Positions 17,190-25,954 of a stretch of 25,954 bases of DNA are shown in pieces (within the stretch, counting starts at the first letter, position 1; each line of letters opens with the position of its first letter). Both the position numbers and the translations under genes were made by a program. The DNA comes from Chara braunii (Eukaryota > Streptophyta > Charophyceae > Charales > Characeae), in the NCBI GenBank assembly GCA_003427395.1, contig BFEA01000324.1, positions 548,913 to 574,866 on the forward strand, in the 5' to 3' direction. The notes under the pieces were generated by a model. That model saw nothing but the letters and a program-made list of their open reading frames with translations, searched no databases and was not told where the DNA came from.

Positions 17190-18643
17190 CACAACTCCAA
17201 AAAAGGCATGAATATGCCACGACTGTTTAGTCGGACCTGTACCGACTCGTATGTGTGTGTGCGTGGGTGTGTGTGCGTCGTCGTGCGTGTGTTGTAAGTT
17301 TCCACCAAAACAGCCCGCGTTCCACCCAGACGAGTAGATCCGAGTTTAGCCAAACCAACAATTAAAGAGTTCACCTCTCTAGCAAGCAACATGAATCATA
17401 GTTGAACCATTTCGAATTGTGTTTAGTTTGGGTTTCTTTGGGGCAACACCTCCTCTCTTACTACTCCTCTTTCACTATGCCGCGCAAGTACAAGGCTGCC
17501 CACGTTGATTGTGGTTGAGCGGCATGTGTGTGTGTGCGTGCGTGTGTGTGTGCGTGCGTGTGTGTGCGCGTGCGTGTGTGTGTGCGTGCGTGTGTACGTG
17601 TGTGCCTGTGGGTGCGTGCGTGTGTATGTGTGTGCCTGTCCGTGCGTGCGTGTGTATGTGTGTGTGTGCGCGCGCGCTCGTGTGCTTAGAGGACGTTCAG
17701 GATTTGGGCCTTTCATCTTGACTTTCGGTGATTTAAATTCATATTCGTGCCGTCCCTTGCAGGCTTGAACACGGATAAGCACGCGGATTCAATAGATAAG
17801 TTGATTATGTTGGCGACCGAGCGTTCGTGGGATCAGCGCGGCGAGATCTGGACTGGATACAAGAGGATTCATGACGAGGATCCGAAGGAGGCTTTGACGA
17901 AGAAGCTGCGCGGCAGTAACATTTGCCTGGGCTTGTTGGCGCTCTTCGGACCTGCAGCCGAGCGTGATGCGGAGTGGTTTTACAGCGCTATGAAGGGTCT
18001 GGGGACCGACGAAAAGCTGTTGATTGAGCTGACAGCGACGCGAACATCCCGGCAGCTGAAAGCCATCGCCTCTGCTTATGAGAGGTTGTACGGCAAGGAT
18101 CTGGCTGGTGACGTCGCCGGAGAGGTGGGTGGGTGCCTGGGAAAGATGCTTATAAAGTTGTTGACCGTCCCAAGGAGCGACGCCGTGCTGCCGGAGGAGA
18201 GAGCGTCTGCCATGGCTCAGCAGCTCTACGATGCTGGAAAGGGCAAGTGGGGAACTGACGAAGGGGTGTTCGTCGATATTCTGACTTCGGAAAGTCGCGG
18301 CACTCTGAAATCGGTCTTCAGTATTTATCTTTCCAAATTTGGACAGGATATTATCTCGGTCATTGACGACGAATTTGGCGGGCAGGCCGAGGCCGGATTG
18401 AAATTCCTTGTCAGGGCTGTGCTGTCTACTCCCCAAGTGTTTGCCGATGCAATCAATGAAGCTGTCCGTGGTCTCGGTACTGACGAGCGTGCACTTATCC
18501 GGTATATCTGCGCACGTGCAGACATGGATCTTGAGGATATTAAGAAAGCGTTTGAACAGAAATACAAGACCCCGCTCACCGACAGAGTAAAAGCAGACGA
18601 CGGCACTGAATTTGGAAAGCTTCTTGTTGCTGCCATTCACTAA
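15618..18643 (+). CDS. Annexin, two coding exons, 317 residues
   Basis: Annexins bind acidic membrane phospholipids in a calcium-dependent way at the cytosolic face of the plasma membrane and endomembranes. The coding sequence joins 15618-15690 to 17763-18643 across a phase-1 GT-AG intron that splits the Gly of the first annexin loop. The joined length, 317, is normal for plant annexins. An in-frame TAG 24 nt upstream fixes the start. Four annexin repeats are visible. Loops G103-LG-T-D107 with E145, G186-like KWGTD190 with E228, and G261-LGTD265 with D303 all keep the GxGTD motif and the acidic cap 38 residues later. Repeat 1 has GLNTD, about five extra residues, and Lys72 where the acidic cap should be, so its site is probably lost. 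The conserved His of the first repeat in plant annexins (LAHRS) is Glu here (LATERS). No signal peptide. Family sure, paralogue unknown. Confidence 0.93.
16037..16370 (+). repeat. 55-bp minisatellite, five to six copies, in the annexin intron
   Basis: The unit is TCTCCTGATGTATATGCAG followed by TGTCTGAATACCATCAATTT and CGTCTCCTGATATATAT. Copies start near 16037, 16089, 16144, 16224 (partial), 16267 and 16329. The third copy is split by T26 (16178-16203) plus a 19-nt hairpin word GCTGGAAAACGGGTCCAGC. The outer copies are more diverged than the inner ones. Confidence 0.85.
17157..17188 (+). repeat. (TG)16 microsatellite
   Basis: Pure dinucleotide repeat inside the annexin intron. Confidence 0.95.
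17525..17680 (+). repeat. Compound GT/GC-rich satellite
   Basis: An alternating purine-pyrimidine tract of TG, CG, TA and occasional CCTG steps, ending in CGCGCGCGC at about 17669-17677. It lies about 80 bp before the annexin acceptor. Such tracts can adopt Z-DNA. Confidence 0.9.
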
Positions 18644-18679
18644 CAAACAGCAGCAATAATTTGTCATATCTCCGAGTCA

Positions 18680-18723
18680 CCCCCTCCTCCCCCTCCTCCC
18701 CCTCCTCCCCCTCCCCCCCCTCC
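18680..18723 (+). repeat. C-rich polypyrimidine tract after the annexin stop
   Basis: Repeated CCCCCTCCT units start 36 bp after the stop codon. The minus strand carries several runs of five or more G with short AGGA spacers, so it fits a G-quadruplex pattern. On the mRNA it would be C-rich 3' UTR. Confidence 0.85.
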
Positions 18724-18980
18724 AACGCTATTACTCTCACCTTCGGTTGAATTTTCGTCATTCTTTTCACTCGAGAACGGTAACTCTTTTCAAAATAGGA
18801 CCAATACCGTCTCGTCTCTCACGCTCTCTTTTTTTCCTAGTGCCGGGTCTTTCTCGAACTTCGCTTTTCTGCTTCTTGCTCACTTTGAAATTTGAATTCT
18901 ACTTCTGCCCATCTACTCATTTTTTCTCGTAAGGCTCGCTGTTTTTCGCTTCTTCTTCTATCTAGTGTTTTCTACTTCCC

Positions 18981-19102
18981 CGTACCGTGTTCCCCCGGAC
19001 ATAACGTACCTTGCTAATGAACGTACAGCGTCGTACACAAGCTGACTCTCCAGTGAGATACAGTCAAAATGAGGGTACGTTGTATTCGGGGGAAGAGGGT
19101 AG
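18981..19102. mobile_element. 111-bp palindromic MITE family, diverged copy
   Basis: The right arm GTACGTTGTATTCGGGGGAA plus GAGGGTAG is almost identical to copy 1. The left arm (GTACCGTGTTCCCCCGGACA) is more diverged. Nothing else is recognisable from 18724 to 18980 or from 19103 to 19580 apart from pyrimidine-rich sequence. Confidence 0.5.
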
Positions 19103-19579
19103 TCGTGCTATGTCACTCCTTCGCCTGTGTTCTTTCGGGATCTTTGATGTACTGTCTTGTTATTATCGCCTTACCTTTTATATGCAGGAAATAGAATCCA
19201 AATGTCCAAAATGCCTCTCCTTTTCTTTAATGGGGGGGATCAGGTTAAAGTGCTTATGACGTACCGCTCCGCTCTGTTTTCTCTTCCCACCTCCCTTTTT
19301 TCAATTCGCACCTCCCCTAAATCTTGCCCCCATCAACTTTTCTCTCTGTTGCTTGCATTTTACTCTCCCTTTTCACACTTCTCGATAAGTTCGTCCATGT
19401 CTTATCGCTACCTCTTCTTTCATCTCCCTCTCTTTTGTTCTCTTCTATTTGTAGGAGCTCAGTATCCTCGATTCTTATTCTGGACATGAGTTGAAGTTTT
19501 TAATGGGGAATTCACTCCCTAGTACAGTTCTATGGTTATCCTCCTCTCTCCTGATCGCTTTCACAACTTCTTAATCCGG

Positions 19580-19582
<3 letters not shown>

Positions 19583-19637
<55 letters not shown>

Positions 19638-19655
19638 ATCTGTGTGTGTGTGTGT
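19583..19655 (+). repeat. (TC)n followed by (TG)n microsatellite
   Basis: About 24 TC units, a short TATCTCTATC interruption, then 7 TG units. 19656-20030 shows no gene. Confidence 0.95.
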
Positions 19656-20032
19656 AGCTGTAATCTTCTCAGCAGTTGCTTTCTAGAAGCATCTTTCTGC
19701 TCCGGAATCAGCAGGTAGTGCAAGATGATGGCTAAGTCAGCTCGCTTCAAGTTTGGTATAAGCTTGAAGCTCCTGTTCAAATTCTTGATGTTTGGATTTG
19801 TTGGAAGGGGTTTCTTCCTGTCGTCAATTCAAATTAGCTCTGCGTTTTCTCGATATCAGTTCTGTCCCTCTCGTCAATCCAAGTTGTTTCTTTGTGCGCA
19901 TTTGTGATTTTTCGTCGTTGTTACTTGTTACGGCTTCAGTTTTGAAGATGTTATTCTCGTTGCTGTTACTGCTTCGGTTTTCAGGATGTTTTGAACACCA
20001 AAAAAAGCCCCATTGCCACTGTTTCATTGTGT

Positions 20033-20036
<4 letters not shown>

Positions 20037-20101
<65 letters not shown>
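20037..20101 (+). repeat. (TG)32 microsatellite
   Basis: Pure TG tract, 30 bp before a long CT tract. Confidence 0.95.
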
Positions 20102-20105
<4 letters not shown>

Positions 20106-20128
20106 CCTTATTGTATGTACAGTGGTCC

Positions 20129-20131
<3 letters not shown>

Positions 20132-20199
<68 letters not shown>
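20132..20199 (+). repeat. (CT)34 microsatellite
   Basis: Pure CT tract. 20200-20690 has no recognisable gene and includes a T-rich run near 20668-20685. Confidence 0.95.
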
Positions 20200-20201
<2 letters not shown>

Positions 20202-20865
20202 GGGGCTCATTCTCCCTGTTCTTCTGCGAGGTGATCGTAAAGTCGGGTCCTCGTGGAGATCCTCCTTGTGTAGGAGCCTATATCCACAGTGTATCGTAAC
20301 TTCGCAAAAGCGTGCCTTATTAGAGCGGCGACAAAAATCATGTGGTTGTAGCTTCTAAGGAATCCGCTGATATTACGGGCTTTGACAAAGCGATCCTTAT
20401 CTGGAGATGGTGGCGCACACCATATGGCAGAGAATGACACCCACGCCTAAGGGGTGGGCAGTGGGCACCGCTTGTGCTGTGCTTGTCCTTGGAAAGCAAA
20501 GAACCCGGTCGCAAACATGGCCAGGTTCTTGACTCCGTAGCATGATTTCAAATTAGCAGGAGTGTGGCCATGGCCTCGGTGGTCTCGGAGCTGCTCGGGT
20601 CACTTCCTGAGAACTTGATTGACGCCACCGATGGATGAGCTGTCCGAGAGAAATGACTTTTTTGTGTTTTTTTTTTTTTTTTTTTGGGAAAGAAGGATGA
20701 CATTGGGCCTCGCCACAGTACTCCCGACTTGGAGAAAAAAAGGCCACTTTCAGGGCCTGGAGTGCGTCATGCCGACACCACCTCCCGACTCAGATGTCAG
20801 AATGCATTCGGGAGCAGTCAGAGATTTGCGTTCGAGAGCACTCCCGTCTGAGAAAGGCCATTTTC

Positions 20866-21103
20866 GGGGCAAGGTCCCATTTACACGAATTAAGAGATAT
20901 TGACCGTAGATAGCAAAGATCAACGGCCAGAATCTCTTAAACCACCAGTACGTGGCCCAGCTATCGGCCACGGAAAAAAAATAGAGTAGAAACGTTTCTA
21001 GTTGGATGAATTTGGGCGCTCCTTCCTAAAATTGCGTAGCCTTAACGCTACGCGACTGTAGGAAGTACTGGTGGTTTATCTGTGCAAGTGGGACCTTGCC
21101 TGG
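20866..21103. repeat. Inverted repeat with TAAACCACCAGTAC arms
   Basis: The left arm has GCAAGGTCCCATTTACACGA and later TTAAACCACCAGTAC (about 20937-20951). The right arm is the complement of GCAAGGTCCCACTTGCACAG and ATAAACCACCAGTAC (21065-21103). The same 14-mer occurs at 12219-12232. The left arm carries about 45 bp extra. Probably a dispersed element; no coding capacity seen. Confidence 0.5.
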
Positions 21104-21380
21104 GGAGACCTCTGGCGGAGGCCTGTGTTTCGCCTGGAGAACTCGTGCGCAGACAAGGGTTCTCCTCATAATTTTCGTCGCCACAAGCTGGACAGTGCTG
21201 GACAGTATCTCTCTGAAGTGAGCCTCCTGGCCTTGAAATAGGAGAGGGCCCCAAGTCGAGGCAGTGTGGCCAAGCACACTAGCTGAATGGATTTCCACGT
21301 CATTGTGTGAAAAGGCGCTGAGCCTGTTTTTTACCCGTTCAAGAATTCCGCGCCATCCTTGTGCCAGATTCACGAACCGG

Positions 21381-21484
21381 TAGGGCCCTTCTTTCTCAAA
21401 ATGCCGTGCGTGGGCCTGCTGTACGTGGGCCTCATTAGGGCCCTTCTTTCTCAAAATGCCGTGCGTGGGCCTGCTGTACGTGGG
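21381..21484 (+). repeat. 55-bp tandem duplication
   Basis: Copies start with TAGGGCCCTTCTTTCTCAAA at 21381 and 21436. A diverged third unit may follow (ATCAAAATGAATTGGG). A flanking word CCAGATTCACGAACCGG before it recurs as CCAGATTCATGATCCGG near 21524. 21485-21826 is otherwise featureless. Confidence 0.8.
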
Positions 21485-21829
21485 GCTCTTTTACATCAAA
21501 ATGAATTGGGTGCTGTTATGCACCAGATTCATGATCCGGAGGGCCCTTGGAGGGAACAGTGGGCCTGTAGTACCCCACATGGAAGTCATTGGGCCGGTAG
21601 TACGAAACGGTTGAGTTTTGGGCGCCCAAAACCGAAAAGGTTTTGGCATGGGCTCTTTTTACCAATTATCCCTATTGTTTTCCTTTTGGGGGGCTGGGAG
21701 GGGTGGGGTTACGTGTGATGTGCCTTGGCATTGTCGGACGTGCTTGGCATTGTCGACCGGCTGTAGGTGTTATTATCTGGAGCAGCGTTATTATCGGAAG
21801 GTGTGCTCCCACGAAGAAGAAACGTGTTA

Positions 21830-22190
21830 GGGTCTCGTTTGACACCACTTAAACTCAAGAGTTGACAGAAAATGATGTTTTCACTTTCCTGCTCTCAAGT
21901 GTCTTTGCTTGAAACTCTAGTGCTGTTGGGGCAAAATTGTACTTGAACTTAGGTACGTCCCGGAGGTACCTTGAAAGTGGATATCGCCACCACTCGAAGT
22001 GGGCCTTTTTTTTGGTTTTTCTTTTATTCCAAGAGGCGATCCTGGTCCAGGATTGGTCAAGGCGTGGAGTTCGGTTTCAAGTGCAGCCTGTTCAAGGGCT
22101 TCCTCAAGTGTACATGGATAGAGTAAGTGTAAATTAATCACAATTTCTAGTTTAGGGCGAAGTACTGTCAAGTGGTGTCGAACGAGGCTC
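21830..22190. mobile_element. Tourist-like MITE A (PIF/Harbinger type), 361 bp
   Basis: Terminal inverted repeats are GGGTCTCGTTTGACACCACT and the complement of GAGCCTCGTTCGACACCACT (three differences over 21 bp). A TTA trinucleotide directly flanks both ends (21827-21829 and 22191-22193), the hallmark target duplication of PIF/Harbinger and Tourist MITEs. The interior has no ORF worth calling. A related copy in opposite orientation starts 11 bp to the right. Confidence 0.8.
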
Positions 22191-22887
22191 TTACACACCT
22201 AGGGCCTCGTTCGGCACCACTTGAAAATACTTGAGTTTCAGGGGTGCCCTAACCACAAATTGTGATTAATTCACACTAACTTCACTTTTGTTTCCATGCA
22301 CACTTCGAAACCCTTGAACAGGCTGCACTTGAAACCGGAACCCATGGCCTGACCAATCCTGAACCACGACCGCTTGCTGGGAAAAAAGAAAAACAAACAA
22401 AATCCCCACTCAAAGTGCTCGGCGCCGTGTCGGCGGTATCCGTTCAAGTGCAATTTTCCCCCAGCTGCACTTGAGTTTCAAGGATGTGCGCTTTAGTGCA
22501 GGAAAGTGAAAACATTACGGCGGTGCCGTTAGGGAGGGGTGGAATGTGATGCTCAACCTCACGTCCTGCGCTGCTTCCCGGTCGGAGCGTTTTGTTTTGC
22601 GGAAGGGCCCCGGGAGAACAGCGAAGAGGGGGTGTGCCAAGGATTTTTGGAAAAGTCCAGTGTGGAGACAGACAGAACTGAAATCCCCCCGTGTGGGTCC
22701 GATTTTAGTAAGAGGGAGGTCCGTCGCCGCGTGGGTTTAAGGGAGAAAAAAGGCACTTGCGGGACTTGTGGCTATGGGAAATTCAATCCAAAAAGTATCA
22801 TTGAACTTCCCAGCAAGCCGTCACTCTTCGTCTCTCATGAAAGGGGGCGGGTACTCACGTGGTATCCTGTTTACAGATGAGGTCTCA

Positions 22888-23334
22888 TCAACGCTCGTTG
22901 CACAACTTCGAATCCGTCGTGGAGGGCTTCAATCGAGTAACCCTCTCCTTATGCTCGTCCTCGCCACGTGTGCAGTAGTGGAAACCCTTGGCTCGGTAAC
23001 ACTCGAAGCGGTGACCGTTGCTGCACAGAGTGTTAGGCCAATGAGGCTCTACTGCCGTCCACGGGACGACGATCAACTCGTTAAATGGCAACAACAACGA
23101 ATAGGGCGGAAAGTGCGTATCGACAATAACCAAACCCGTACCGACGAACACAGAACACCGAGTTTCAGGAGTAAAGTAGTAGCGCCCTTCGATCTTGGCG
23201 ACGTCTTCTTGTATGGCCCACTCCCATACACGTATCCTTTTCTCGTTGTACGGGAAGGGGCGTGGCTGGGCCACGGGAAGTTGGTGCCTGGTCGGGTTAA
23301 GGCCGTCAGTCCACATGGCAACAAAAGCAAGCAT
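22888..23334 (-). other. Open frame of 148 codons inside the LTR-like insertion, unknown
   Basis: It starts at ATG 23332-23334. The reading is protein-like, with an aromatic-rich middle (RVWEWAIQEDVAKIEGRYYF) and several Cys and His residues later. No family recognised. It may be a captured fragment, a small ORF of a non-autonomous element, or chance. Confidence 0.22.
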
Positions 23335-23980
23335 AAAACATTTTTTTCTTAATCATACATCATTCGTTTGACACTCCAGGCAGCCACATCATCCAGTCGA
23401 TCAGCCAATCATCCTCCCAATCATGCTATAACAAACTCTCTAATAGGACCCGTTGCATGCACATATCGAAGTGAGAGAAGCAAGTTACCATAATTCATCC
23501 ATTATAACATAACATGACAAAAAGAGAGAGTGAGGGAGATCAGATCAGAGGGGAGGAACAAGTACAAATCAATCACAGAATGTTCGACGATCTTGTCCAG
23601 GGAAATCCCGGCTTAAAAGCCGAGTGATCAGAACTCACGCTCGAAGATACAGATTTTGGGGCAAAAGAGGCACTTTCGTCATAAAATTCCACCATGGCCC
23701 CAGGCCATGCACTCACTCACTTTCGATTCAAACTTCTCACAAGCAATGACAATCACAACTGTCACGTGCCAATCCACCATAGCGATCGTCACCCCGCCAA
23801 CTTAGACTATGCACAATCTAGCCTGGATCCCACAGTTCATTGGGCGATCCAGCGCTGCGCCGCCAAGGCTACAGCCAGTTCGTCGGGACATTTCGACCTT
23901 CCCACATACCGCCTAGCCACTGCTTCCCGGAAGCTGGCTGATGAGTCGAGAGAGACTTGGAGATTTTTGGGAGCGCTTGC

Positions 23981-23991
23981 GGAATTTATAG
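23981..23991 (-). promoter_or_regulatory. TATA box of the LTR-like insertion
   Basis: CTATAAATTCC on the minus strand, within GAGAGAG and TTGCG context also seen around the TATA box at 10284-10293. Confidence 0.4.
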
Positions 23992-25105
23992 TTGTGGAAA
24001 AGGAGATAGACGCTAGGAAAGGTTAGGACTAAGGTAGGGAGGGGTAGGGGAAGGTTCAGGGATACTCGCCTGATGAAAGCCATGTCGATCCTTTGGATCC
24101 CAGTCGTAGCCAATCAGAATCGTCGTGTATCAAGAATTTCCTTCTTACACAGCGCATATACTTGGCTAGAGGGAGTGAAGAGGGACTCGACAGAGTATTT
24201 CGGCCCGAGGATTAGAGGAATAGCGCGAAACGGAACCAAGATTCAAACGATTAAGAAAGAGAAAAGGTGCGCAAGGCGAAGGAGAGATGGAAAACGGTTA
24301 CAGAGAGAGGAGTGTGAGCGCGAAGAAGAAGAGTGTCGAAGGTAGCGAGGGAAGCAGGGAGGGGAGGTTCGCATGCATGGCACCGACGCAGAGGCAAAAA
24401 GGACACCGAAACAGTTACAACTAATTCAAAATTGAAAAGTGCCATATCCGCGCGTAGAGCGAGCGCGGGAAAAAGTCCTATACCTATTCAAATTCCTATG
24501 AAAATTCCCAGAGTTTTCCAAGACGAAGTCCAGAACATTCATGCACAAGAAAGGACACGTCAGGTTTCGCTCATTCTGGAATTCCTAACCGTCGACCCAA
24601 ATTCCTAGTGTGCTCGCTAAGGCGCGCGTAATTCCCATGTATTTTCAAAATTTGCAAAACTTAAGACGAAATTCCAAAAACCGATCCAAAAACGGTGAAG
24701 GTCCTGAGAAGGACGGGCCCCCTTGATTACGAACAACGCACATTACATTCATGGAAATACAAAAAGAGGCATCGTCGGCCCGTTTGCAAAAATACCAAAA
24801 TTCGAAAAAGAGCGAGGGGGGGAGGGGGAAGATGGCGCAGGTCCTGAAGCTGGCGCGTCACAGGAACGGAGACTTTTCCTTCAACCCTTGAGTTGAAGTG
24901 GTGTCGAACAAGGCCCTTGGTCTATTCAATATTCGAAAGGAAACAGGAATGAGGCTGAATTGAAATGGCAAGTTTTGGTCATTTAGGCTCATACTTTTTG
25001 GGCTCCCAGAGGGATATGCCTCCTGAGTCCTGAGTGGGGCCCATACTGTCACCAAACTACCCATCCTGATGATAGCCTACTGAGATACACGACTGAGGGA
25101 GCTGG

Positions 25106-25216
25106 CTACAGTCTTCCACGGAATACAAGGTACGGTCATTATAGCTGAATTTGGGGTATGTTTCACTTTAAATTCAGCAATAATGACCGTACGTTGTATT
25201 CGGGGGAAGACTGTAG
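25106..25216. mobile_element. 111-bp palindromic MITE, copy 2
   Basis: CTACAGTCTTCC at the left and GGGGGAAGACTGTAG at the right, with arms TACGGTCATTATAGCTGAAT and the complement. It has the same length as copy 1 and the same arm design. 24917-25105 and 25217-25560 show no gene. Confidence 0.8.
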
Positions 25217-25586
25217 GTAAGCTGGAGGCTACAGCTGAGCCGAAGAGGCTGGCTTACTCCACATTGTCATATGCTGATCTTCCTAGCTGGAAGAACAGAC
25301 CTCTGCAAACAAACCAGCAAGATCTGAGTTCGTCCTGTTTGTGGACAAAGGGGATGCTGGACCCGCATCCCAATCGTCTCTGTTTCTGTACAGTTGGGGA
25401 CGCCGGACCTGTTTTCCAGGAGGGGCAGTTCCCCACCAATAGACTGGAGTCGTTGCTATGGCAACCCTCAATCCAGGTGGTTCTCTCACCACCTCCTCGA
25501 TGGAGGAGATCCTGAGGAATGGGACCTTACCCCTGGGACCTGTCATATGAGTGTGTGTGTGCGCGTTTGTGCGTTTGTGTGTTTCA

Positions 25587-25588
<2 letters not shown>

Positions 25589-25635
<47 letters not shown>
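25589..25635 (+). repeat. (GT)n microsatellite
   Basis: Pure GT tract of 47 nt, preceded by degenerate GTGCG steps. Confidence 0.95.
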
Positions 25636-25636
<1 letters not shown>

Positions 25637-25654
25637 ATGTGTTGCCATGTTTTC

Positions 25655-25872
25655 TTAAATGTTTTTGCACAAAAAGCATGACCGTGCCTGGCCCAGTGTT
25701 TCTTCAGCCTTTCACCACCTAATCAGGAGGTTGAACCCCATGTATGTTGTCATGTCCGCCATAGACAACTCCACAGAAAAAAGCATGACTGTGCCAGACT
25801 CCACAGAAAAAAAGCATGACTGTTCCAGACTGTTTGTCGGACTTTCACCTGCCTCCAGGTTGAACCCCATGT
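25655..25872 (+). repeat. Imperfect tandem repeats with AAAAAGCATGACTGTG
   Basis: CCACAGAAAAAAGCATGACT recurs at about 25771 and 25801. The larger blocks 25675-25745 and 25814-25872 share GCATGAC, CTTTCACC and GGTTGAACCCCATGT. The array is followed by another GT tract. Confidence 0.65.
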
Positions 25873-25874
25873 GC

Positions 25875-25876
<2 letters not shown>

Positions 25877-25921
<45 letters not shown>
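25877..25921 (+). repeat. (GT)n microsatellite
   Basis: Pure GT tract at the right edge of the window. Confidence 0.95.
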
Positions 25922-25922
<1 letters not shown>

Positions 25923-25954
25923 TCTCAAGGCTGTGTTGTCAGCCTTTGCCATGA

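Larger units (their letters stand above)
15691..17762 (+). other. Annexin intron 1, 2072 bp, satellite-rich
   Basis: Donor GTGAAT at 15691 and acceptor CCCTTGCAG ending at 17762. It contains a 55-bp minisatellite, a T26 tract, two GT-rich blocks and pyrimidine-rich stretches. An open stretch at 16346-16543 overlaps the minisatellite end and is not needed to complete the annexin, so I do not call an exon there. Confidence 0.85.
22545..24862 (-). mobile_element. Solo-LTR-like insertion inside MITE B, 2318 bp
   Basis: The ends are TGTGATG and CGTCACA (inverted, six of seven matching), with TG...CA termini and GGAA on both sides (22541-22544 and 24863-24866) as a 4-bp target duplication. The inner landmarks GCTTCCCG (22573) and GGATTTTTGG (22641), and a TATA motif at 23981-23991, occur in the same order in the LTR at 8582. 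No PR, RT or IN motifs are present, so it fits a solo LTR left by recombination, or a non-autonomous element. The orientation is inferred from the TATA box. Confidence 0.65.
22202..24916. mobile_element. Tourist-like MITE B, split by an LTR insertion
   Basis: The left end GGGCCTCGTTCGGCACCACT and body to 22544 match MITE A read in reverse, down to GGAAAGTGAAAACAT. The missing outer end reappears 2.3 kb away at 24874-24916: TTTTCCTTCAACCCTTGAG, then GAAGTGGTGTCGAACAAG and GGCCC. Removing 22545-24862 and one GGAA restores a 393-bp MITE. B carries about 40 bp not present in A. No matching target triplet is visible at its outer ends. Confidence 0.75.

Noticed and set aside
17761-17774. AGGCTTGAACACGG shared by the annexin acceptor region and the repeat at 14985
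   Set aside because: A single 14-mer match is expected by chance in a window of this size, and no similarity extends beyond it.
17789-18667. 292-codon minus-strand open frame opposite the annexin exon
   Set aside because: Antisense shadow of a well-supported annexin exon, with no independent motif.
20013-20358. Open frames made of Cys-Val or Ser-Leu repeats
   Set aside because: They are translations of the GT and CT microsatellites.
21026-21454. 142-codon minus-strand open frame
   Set aside because: No motif, and it overlaps an inverted repeat and a tandem duplication.

Overview
The window is eukaryotic and looks like repeat-rich nuclear DNA of a streptophyte plant or charophyte alga; a Chara-like alga is my best guess but is not proven. 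The reasons are a spliced annexin gene of plant-like length, a Ty3/gypsy element whose primer-binding site matches the 3' end of plant initiator tRNA-Met, Tourist-like MITEs with TTA target duplications, long GT and CT microsatellites, and scattered assembly Ns with one 320-bp gap.

Layout. Positions 1-585 hold an AT-rich, frameshifted fragment of unknown coding sequence. From about 586 to about 10690 lies a decayed Ty3/gypsy retrotransposon on the minus strand, read right to left. It has a long 5' LTR with a TATA box, a primer-binding site, gag with a zinc knuckle, protease, reverse transcriptase, RNase H, a PHD-like finger, integrase with its C-terminal domain, and then about 2 kb of extra ORFs after pol that seem to hold three diverged copies of one domain. 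No 3' LTR is visible. Positions 10690-15400 are a patchwork: a second internal/LTR-like junction, possible non-LTR 3' ends, a tRNA-derived SINE-like repeat, tRNA-like tandem 60-mers, a LINE ORF2 remnant, a 111-bp palindromic MITE, a 425-bp foldback MITE and the gap.

The one convincing host gene is an annexin on the plus strand. It has a short first coding exon (15618-15690), a 2072-bp intron full of satellites, and one large exon (17763-18643), giving 317 residues. Repeats 2, 3 and 4 keep canonical calcium sites and repeat 1 is degenerate.

To the right (18644-25954) I see no further host gene. The region holds long GT/CT tracts, two more copies of the 111-bp palindrome family, short tandem duplications, and a nested structure: two related MITEs side by side in opposite orientation, the second split by a 2.3-kb solo-LTR-like insertion flanked by GGAA. 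The retroelement genes would once have worked as a single replication unit (Gag packaging, protease maturation, RT/RNase H copying, integrase insertion). Six in-frame stops and at least three frame changes show this copy is dead.
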